Part shown: piece by piece, positions 59,286 through 64,000 of the stretch | Layout: each line of letters begins with the position of its first letter | How positions within the stretch are numbered: position 1 is the stretch's first letter | NCBI GenBank assembly: GCA_964630925.1 | Contig: CAZVZK010000033.1 | Span: 1-64,000, forward strand | Length of the DNA stretch: 64,000 nt | Source of the DNA: RGDT01 sp964630925 | Lineage (GTDB): Bacteria > Planctomycetota > Planctomycetia > Gemmatales > Gemmataceae | Direction: 5' to 3' | Notes under the pieces: model-generated | The model's database searches: none | What the model was told of the DNA's origin: nothing | What the model saw: the letters and a program-made list of their open reading frames with translations, nothing else | Made by a program: the position numbers and the translations under genes

Positions 59286-60764
59286 GTGTTTACCAAGACC
59301 CATCCTTCCCCGGAGCCTCCCTTGGAAGTCCAACTTACCGACCTGCCCGCGCGCCTCCAATCCCTCTTCACCGCCGACGCCGAGGCCGCCGCACTCGCCT
59401 CCGGCCTCATCGCCCGCAAGCGCAAGGTCACCGGCCCCGCCCTCGCACAGGGCCTCGTCTTCGGCTGGCTCCAGCAGCCCGACGCCGGCACCGCCGCCCT
59501 CCTCCCCTCCCTCGCCCGCGCCGGCGCCAAGATCACCGCCCAGTCCCTCGACGCACGCTTCACCCCCCGCGCCGCCGACTTCCTCCGCTCCCTCCTCGAC
59601 AAGGCAACCGCCCGCCTCCTCGCCACGCCCTCGCGCGCCTTAGGCCTCCTCTCACGCTTCGAGGGCGTCTACCTCACCGACTGCGCCTCCGTCGCCCTGC
59701 CCGCCGCCCTCGCCGCCGGCTGGCCCGGCTGCAAGGGCGACCCCGAGGGCGACGGCGGCAAGGCCGCCATGAAGGTGCTGGTCCGCCACGAGGTGTCCGG
59801 CGGCGCCGTCACCGGCCTGTCGCTGCACGCCGGCAGGGCCTCCGACGCCGAGGCCGCCTCCGGCCACGCCCCGCACCCGCCCGGCTCGCTCCGCCTGGCC
59901 GACCTCGGCTTCTTCGGCCTGGACGCCCTGGCCGCCTGCGTCGCGGGGGGCGCCCACTACGTCACCTGCGTCAAGGGCGCCTGCCTGGTGTACGACAAGC
60001 ACGGGCGCAAATGGAAGCTGGCGCGGTATTTGGCGCGGCAGAGGTGCGACAGGCTGGACCGGGAGATGTGGCTGGGCGAGGGCAGGAGGCTCAAGGGGCG
60101 CCTGCTCGCCATCCGCGCCCCCGAGGCCGTGGCGGCCAAGAGGCGGAAGGACGCCCGCGAGTCGGCGCGGGATCACGGGGGGGAGGCGCGGGAGGAGACG
60201 CTGTCGGCGTGCGGGTGGACGGTGTTCTTCACGAGCGTGCCGCGCTGGCTGCTGACGTTGCAGGAGGCGTGGGTGATGTACCGGGTGCGCTGGCAGGCGG
60301 GGCTGCTCTTCAAGACGTGGAAGTCGGACGGGCTGGTGGACGAGTCGCGGAGCGCCAAGCCGGATCGCGTCCTGTGCGAGGTGCTGGCGGAGCTGCTCGG
60401 CGCGGCCGTGCAGGGGTGGCTGCTGCTGGCGTGCGGCGGCGCGGGGATGGGCGAGAAGAGCAGGCGGCAGGCGGCCAGGGCGGTGCGTCAGCAGGTGGGG
60501 CACGTGGCGGCGGCGCTGCGCGGCCTGGCGCGGCTGGCGGGGGCGCTGGCGACGATGGCGGTGATGGTGGCGGCGGCGCCGAAGGTGCGCAAGCGGAAGG
60601 GGAGGCCGGCGACGTTCCAGACGCTGCTCGACCCGTACAACGACGGGCTCTCGGCGGAGACGGGCCAGGACCCACGCGCCGAGCCGAGTTACGAGGACGA
60701 GGACGAAGAGGGTGACCCACCACCGCCCGCACGGAAGCGTGGCCCGGCACGCCGGGTTGGCTAA
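59286..60764 (+). CDS. IS4-family transposase with the catalytic Glu replaced
   Basis: The 492-residue protein, starting at a GTG, has the IS4-type DDE fold. Asp132 lies in YLTDCASV and Asp206 in RLADLGFFG, with the C-terminal YREK region as YRVRWQAGLLFKTWK (residues 332-346). In that motif the catalytic Glu position is Gly339, codon GGG at 60300-60302, which is one base from GAG. The copy is therefore probably inactive for transposition although its frame is open. The tail after 450 is acidic and proline-rich. Confidence 0.88.
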   Translation: MFTKTHPSPEPPLEVQLTDLPARLQSLFTADAEAAALASGLIARKRKVTGPALAQGLVFGWLQQPDAGTAALLPSLARAGAKITAQSLDARFTPRAADFLRSLLDKATARLLATPSRALGLLSRFEGVYLTDCASVALPAALAAGWPGCKGDPEGDGGKAAMKVLVRHEVSGGAVTGLSLHAGRASDAEAASGHAPHPPGSLRLADLGFFGLDALAACVAGGAHYVTCVKGACLVYDKHGRKWKLARYLARQRCDRLDREMWLGEGRRLKGRLLAIRAPEAVAAKRRKDARESARDHGGEAREETLSACGWTVFFTSVPRWLLTLQEAWVMYRVRWQAGLLFKTWKSDGLVDESRSAKPDRVLCEVLAELLGAAVQGWLLLACGGAGMGEKSRRQAARAVRQQVGHVAAALRGLARLAGALATMAVMVAAAPKVRKRKGRPATFQTLLDPYNDGLSAETGQDPRAEPSYEDEDEEGDPPPPARKRGPARRVG

Positions 60765-60806
60765 AACTGGTGCGTGTGTGGGTCTCAAAGCCGACCCCGG
60801 CCACCC
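60764..60806 (-). repeat. Right terminal inverted repeat of the IS
   Basis: This is the inverted copy of the left end, with the same six-base unmatched block. The transposase TAA lies at its inner edge. Confidence 0.85.
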
Positions 60807-60828
60807 CAGAGGCAACCGGAGGGCGCGG

Positions 60829-61998
60829 TCACTCCTTGACGCGTGGCAGCTCGGCGTAGCGGAGGTTGCGGAAGCTCAGGTCGGTCGTCGGGTCGTGGCC
60901 CTGGATGCTGATGGCGCCGGCCTTCGCCCGGTAGCCGCTGCGCGGGTTGTCGTGGGCGGCCCGGCCGTCGGTCCAATCCACCTGCTGGACGCCGTTCACC
61001 CACGTCGCGATGTGCCGGCCTCGGGCCATCACGGTCATCGTGAACCACTCGCCGTCCTTGGCCACGCCCTTGCGTGCGGGGATGCGCCGGTAGATGGCGC
61101 CCGTGCCGAAGTCGCGCGCGGCGGAGGTCACCTCGCGGGTGCCGGTCTTCTTGCCCGTCCCGGGGTCGAAGACGTCGACGAGGTGCTTCTTCGGCGGCGA
61201 GAGGGTGAAGTCGTTCTGGATCTGCGCCTCGTAGCCGTTCTGATACTCGCCGGGGATGGCGCGGAAGAAGATGCCGCTGTTGAGGTGCTTGCCGTTCGAC
61301 CTGCACTCCAGTCGGAGGATGAAGTCGTCGAGGTGCCTGTCGGTGGCGAGATCGCCGGGGCCGTCCTTGACGTGCAGCTCGCCGTCCTTGACGGTGAACT
61401 TCGACTTCTCGCGTTTGGCGTCCTTCGTCACCTTCCAGCCGGCGAGGGTCTTGCCGTCGAACAGGGTGCCATCCAGGTCTGGGAGGAATCGGGCCAGACG
61501 CAGCTCCAGCACGGTGCCGGCGGGCACGTCGAACGCCAGCGGCCCCGACCCGGCCGGCCCGCGCATGGCGAGGCCCGTCTCGGTGGACATCATCTCCTCC
61601 TTCAGGCCGGGGACGCGGCCCTCGGGTGTGACCCGCACGGTCCCGGGCCTGTCGGCGCGGCGTGTGACCGTCACGGCCGTCCAGCGGTCCTTGCGTGAGT
61701 GGAGGGAGCGGATGCCGGGGGCCTTCTCGCCCAGCTCGGCGAGGGAGGGGTAGGTGACGGCCGGGGGCTTGTCGCCGCCCCGCCAGCGTGCCTCGATGAC
61801 GGTGACGCCGAAGCGGAAATGGGCCGTGGTCTCGGCCCGGGCCGGCTTATCGCCGCCGACGTGCAGGACGCCCTCTTTGATGCTCGAATCGCCGACGATC
61901 TTCCAGCCGAAGGTGGATTCGCCGTCGTAGAGCGACAGCCAGCCCTTGTCGTCCTTGACGTCCGCGGCCAGGGCGAGCAGCAGGATGAGGGGGGTCAT
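60829..61998 (-). CDS. Exported DUF1080 (3-keto-disaccharide hydrolase-like) protein
   Basis: The 389-residue protein has a short signal peptide (1-12) and two related beta-sandwich halves. The first (WLSLYDGESTFGWKIVGDS) is abbreviated; the second (GTLFDGKTLAGWKVTKDA, HLNSGIFFRAIPGEYQNGYEAQI, LSFRNLRYAELP) is a full DUF1080 domain. Members cleave 3-keto-glycosides or bind sugars. GGAGGAAGG precedes the ATG. The start overlaps the stop of the ATP-grasp gene (ATGA). Confidence 0.9.
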   Translation of the reverse strand: MTPLILLLALAADVKDDKGWLSLYDGESTFGWKIVGDSSIKEGVLHVGGDKPARAETTAHFRFGVTVIEARWRGGDKPPAVTYPSLAELGEKAPGIRSLHSRKDRWTAVTVTRRADRPGTVRVTPEGRVPGLKEEMMSTETGLAMRGPAGSGPLAFDVPAGTVLELRLARFLPDLDGTLFDGKTLAGWKVTKDAKREKSKFTVKDGELHVKDGPGDLATDRHLDDFILRLECRSNGKHLNSGIFFRAIPGEYQNGYEAQIQNDFTLSPPKKHLVDVFDPGTGKKTGTREVTSAARDFGTGAIYRRIPARKGVAKDGEWFTMTVMARGRHIATWVNGVQQVDWTDGRAAHDNPRSGYRAKAGAISIQGHDPTTDLSFRNLRYAELPRVKE

Positions 61999-62909
61999 CG
62001 GCCTTCCTCCGTGGTGAGAAGCCTGGTGAGCGACTCCGTCAGCGGCAGCCCGCACCGCGCCTCGAAGCCGCGGAACATGGGCGACGGGTTCGCCTCGAGG
62101 AAGACGTATCGGCCGTCGGGGTCCAAACGGTAGTCGATGCCGGTCCACATCAATTTGAGCGTCTCCGCGATCTGCAGCGAGCGGGCCGCCACGTCGGCGG
62201 GGAGGTCGTGGGGGGTGATGGTGGGGTCGTCGGTGTCGCGGAAGTCGATGTGTTCGGACTTCACCTCGCAGGCCAGGACGCGGCCGCCGGCGACGAAGGC
62301 GCGGATGTTCGTGCCGGGGATCTCTTCTTGCAGGGTGACGGGGGAGAGGGCGAGGTTCCTGAGGTTGGCCTCGGTGAGGTGGTTGGGGGTGAGGCGGCGG
62401 GTGTGGGCGCCGCCCTGGACGGGCTTGAAGATGCAGGAGGGGTGGGTGGCGGCGAACTCGCGGACGCTCTCCGGGTCGTTGCCGAGGCAGGTGGCCGGCA
62501 CCGGCACGCCGAGGGCGGCGACGCGGGCGAGCTGGACGGGCTTGGTCTGGTGCATGAGGAAGCCGTCCCAGCCGTTGACCCAGCGTGCGGGGAGGCCGAT
62601 GAGGAAGGACTCGAACATGCCGCGGGCGTCGTTGCCGGCGATGAAGGCCTGCTCGGGGTCGGGGAGGTCGGGGTGGGGGACGCTGTTGTAGCAGCGCCAG
62701 TAGACGGAGCGGACCTCGCCGGGCTGGAGGGTGCGTCCGGTGGGGAGCTTGACGCGCCAGCCGCCGGAGGACGGGTCGAGGGCGAGGCGGAGGTCGGAGG
62801 GGTACCAGCGGCTGTCGAGCATCTCGGCGTCGAGGCCGAGGGAGTCGAGGTGGGCGAGCATGAAGGAGGCGTGGTCGTCGTCGTGTCCGCCCAGGATGAG
62901 AACGGTCAT
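61995..62909 (-). CDS. ATP-grasp (RimK-like) ligase
   Basis: The 304-residue protein has an N-terminal Rossmann-like domain (MTVLILGGHDDDHASFM) and an ATP-grasp domain with CIFKPVQGGAHTRRL, EEIPGTNIRAFVAGG and the metal site YVFLEANPSPMF. This type resembles RimK-like and peptide-maturation ligases (for example, those of graspetides), but no precursor peptide gene is next to it. It would join a carboxylate to an amine with ATP. It is coupled by ATGA to the DUF1080 gene. Confidence 0.87.
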   Translation of the reverse strand: MTVLILGGHDDDHASFMLAHLDSLGLDAEMLDSRWYPSDLRLALDPSSGGWRVKLPTGRTLQPGEVRSVYWRCYNSVPHPDLPDPEQAFIAGNDARGMFESFLIGLPARWVNGWDGFLMHQTKPVQLARVAALGVPVPATCLGNDPESVREFAATHPSCIFKPVQGGAHTRRLTPNHLTEANLRNLALSPVTLQEEIPGTNIRAFVAGGRVLACEVKSEHIDFRDTDDPTITPHDLPADVAARSLQIAETLKLMWTGIDYRLDPDGRYVFLEANPSPMFRGFEARCGLPLTESLTRLLTTEEGR

Positions 62910-63224
62910 TGGCGGGGCCTCGTGGCAGAGCGCGGGCGGGTGTTGGATAAGATACACGGCGGGGTGAGAATGTCCGACGGGCCGGTGGTCGGGGCGGTGT
63001 GGGTGAGGGTTGCCGGGGTGGGCGCGAGAGCGAGCCCGCAAGCGGCGGCGCTGCGATGGAGAGGGGTCGGGCGAGCGCTGGTGTGGTTGCAACGTGGGGT
63101 GTTGTCTGCCGCGTGTGTTTCCGGCCTGGGGGCCTGGAACCACGGGGGCCGTACAGGGAGGCCGGGAGCACACGCCCGGCTCGACAACCCCCAAGTGCTG
63201 ACTTGGGGTGGCGCGGACGGACTT
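62910..63224. other. Gap upstream of the ATP-grasp gene
   Basis: This 315-base region has no convincing gene. It lies between the phage-portal remnant and the ATP-grasp gene and may hold the promoter of the latter. Confidence 0.45.
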
Positions 63225-63482
63225 GTGGGCGGGGCGTGTGGCGCAGCGCGGGGCGGCCTGGCCGGGGGAGGTGCTGACGTAGAGCCTCGGGGGGTGGCCG
63301 GCGCAGACGGAGGCGTTGATGCTGGCGCAGGCCCAGGCGGTGTGCTTCAGCTCGGCGAGGAGGTCGCGCGGCGACGGCTCACGCTGGCGGCGGTGGGCGT
63401 CGATGAAGTCGCCGCCGCCGGGGCGGGGGGGCGGCGGGGCGGAGCGGGTGAACAGGGAGGTGAGCCAGGAGAGGATGCCCAT
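63225..63482 (-). pseudogene. Remnant of a phage portal protein, N-terminal part
   Basis: About 86 codons read like the start of a phage portal protein: MGILSWLTSLFTR, then DFIDAHRRQREPSPRDLLAEL, WACASINASVCAGHPPRLYV and a Pro/Gly-rich end. After this the frame stays open but loses any protein-like pattern. I infer a 3'-truncated prophage relic. No other phage gene is visible near it. Confidence 0.55.
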
Positions 63483-63587
63483 GTGGGCATCATGGCCGGG
63501 GGAGGGGGTCGCGGGGGAGAGGCGGTGGACACGGCGAGCCGGGCTGGGTATGCTGGGCCGCACATGCTGCTGAGAGGGAGGTGTCGG

Positions 63588-63989
63588 ATGCGGCCTGGTG
63601 ACGTCCCGTCCGATTCATTCACCACGCTGCCCCGGCGGCCCTACCAAATGGACCCGGACGAGGACGCGCCCGAAAAACCCGACGGAGGCGGCATGCTCCT
63701 GCTGCGCCTGACGGGAGCCCTGATCGCCGCGATGGCATTCGTCTGGCTGTGCTGGCTGGTGGGCAAATACCGCCCTCAGGACTTCAGCATCCTAGCCGGC
63801 CCCGTCCTGCTTTTCCGCTACGGCGACGTTGCCGACCAGGTGTGCGGGGCGGTAGGGTTGGCGGTATTCCTGCCCTGCCTGTTCGCCGTGGGCGTGCGGG
63901 TGAACGGAGCGACCATCGCCCTCGCGATCCTTGCGGCCATCTGCTGGGTGTGCGTCGGCCTGTTCATTGAAGCTGTCGCAGCATGTTAG
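63588..63989 (+). CDS. Small membrane protein of unknown function
   Basis: The 133-residue protein has a cytosolic N-terminus of about 35 residues and three hydrophobic helices (about 37-58, 80-100 and 107-128). GGGAGG lies seven bases before the ATG. I recognise no family. It is divergent from the phage-portal remnant and ends 11 bases before the window edge. Confidence 0.7.
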   Translation: MRPGDVPSDSFTTLPRRPYQMDPDEDAPEKPDGGGMLLLRLTGALIAAMAFVWLCWLVGKYRPQDFSILAGPVLLFRYGDVADQVCGAVGLAVFLPCLFAVGVRVNGATIALAILAAICWVCVGLFIEAVAAC

Positions 63990-64000
63990 ACGCGAGTGCG

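Larger units (their letters stand above)
59207..60806 (+). mobile_element. IS4-like insertion sequence, 1,600 bp
   Basis: Terminal inverted repeats of about 43 bases bound one transposase gene. The outer 27 bases are identical at both ends (59207-59233 and 60780-60806), and the inner GCACCAGTTT block (59240-59249 and 60764-60773) also matches. No target-site duplication is visible directly outside these ends. The transposase stop codon lies inside the right repeat. Confidence 0.85.

Noticed and set aside
59165..60815. Calling AGAGGCAA the target-site duplication of the IS
   Set aside because: The left copy is 34 bases outside the inverted repeat, so it is recorded as an observation, not as a boundary.
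60829..63171. A single large gene spanning DUF1080 and the region upstream
   Set aside because: The N-terminal two-thirds would be antisense to, or out of frame with, the ATP-grasp gene, and it is Arg/Pro/His-rich without protein motifs.
1..64000. CRISPR arrays or cas genes
   Set aside because: No regularly spaced repeats and no Cas motifs were seen; the only direct repeats are a pair after htpG and the Rpn-tail duplication.

Overview
The window is very GC-rich, densely coded DNA that most resembles a planctomycete of the Gemmataceae. I base this on several lineage-typical features: three genes open with the TIGR02996 repeat-companion domain (patterns like LVLADWLEEHGD), there are many secreted type I sulfatases with a formylglycine-generating enzyme, a planctomycete-style ECF sigma factor sits with a serine/threonine kinase, DUF1080 and DUF4058 genes occur, and one gene belongs to a Gemmata-expanded family beginning MTEAEW. 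Genes are often joined by ATGA or TGATG stop/start overlaps. The species cannot be named from this sequence.

Layout. Positions 1-6700 (minus strand) carry a formylglycine-generating enzyme, an HAD phosphatase, a YcaC-like isochorismatase-fold hydrolase and the start of a sulfatase, preceded by mscL and a VWA/MoxR-ATPase pair. Positions 7041-15540 (plus) carry two coupled membrane proteins, a DUF1254 protein, a large arylsulfatase, an ion channel and mutS. Then come a small DUF2007 protein, an S9 peptidase fused to an FGE-like domain, htpG, a stand-alone E2-type acyltransferase, a metallophosphoesterase and a beta-propeller protein. Positions 24185-27336 are a flagellar operon, flgF-flgG-flgA-flgH, ending without flgI.

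Positions 27466-40302 are a patchwork: a Gemmata-family gene coupled to a degenerate TusA-like protein, mobA with a TIGR02996 protein, a serine hydrolase coupled to a sulfatase with HEAT repeats, an overlapping small-protein/papain-like protease pair, a class III aminotransferase coupled to an Rpn-type nuclease whose 3' end is tandemly duplicated as a separate small gene, a Gfo/Idh/MocA oxidoreductase and an orphan P-II protein. Positions 40365-45054 hold a histidine kinase, a response regulator with an excisionase-like DNA-binding head behind a near-consensus promoter and long leader, and mnmG. Positions 46027-49945 are a three-gene coupled unit (membrane protein and two TIGR02996-LRR proteins). 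Then come a dihydropteroate-synthase-like gene of the methanopterin type, tRNA-Arg(TCG), a kinase with an ECF sigma factor, and glycogen phosphorylase.

The right end is the most rearranged part: a frameshifted DUF4058 gene, a gene remnant, a 1.6-kb IS4-like element whose transposase has lost the catalytic glutamate, a DUF1080 gene coupled to an ATP-grasp gene, and a phage portal-protein fragment. The strongest candidate for a little-described system is the Rpn nuclease with both an internal in-frame start and a duplicated, free-standing copy of the same C-terminal domain (36330-37574), which resembles a nuclease/antitoxin pair in which the antitoxin arose by tandem duplication of the toxin's tail.
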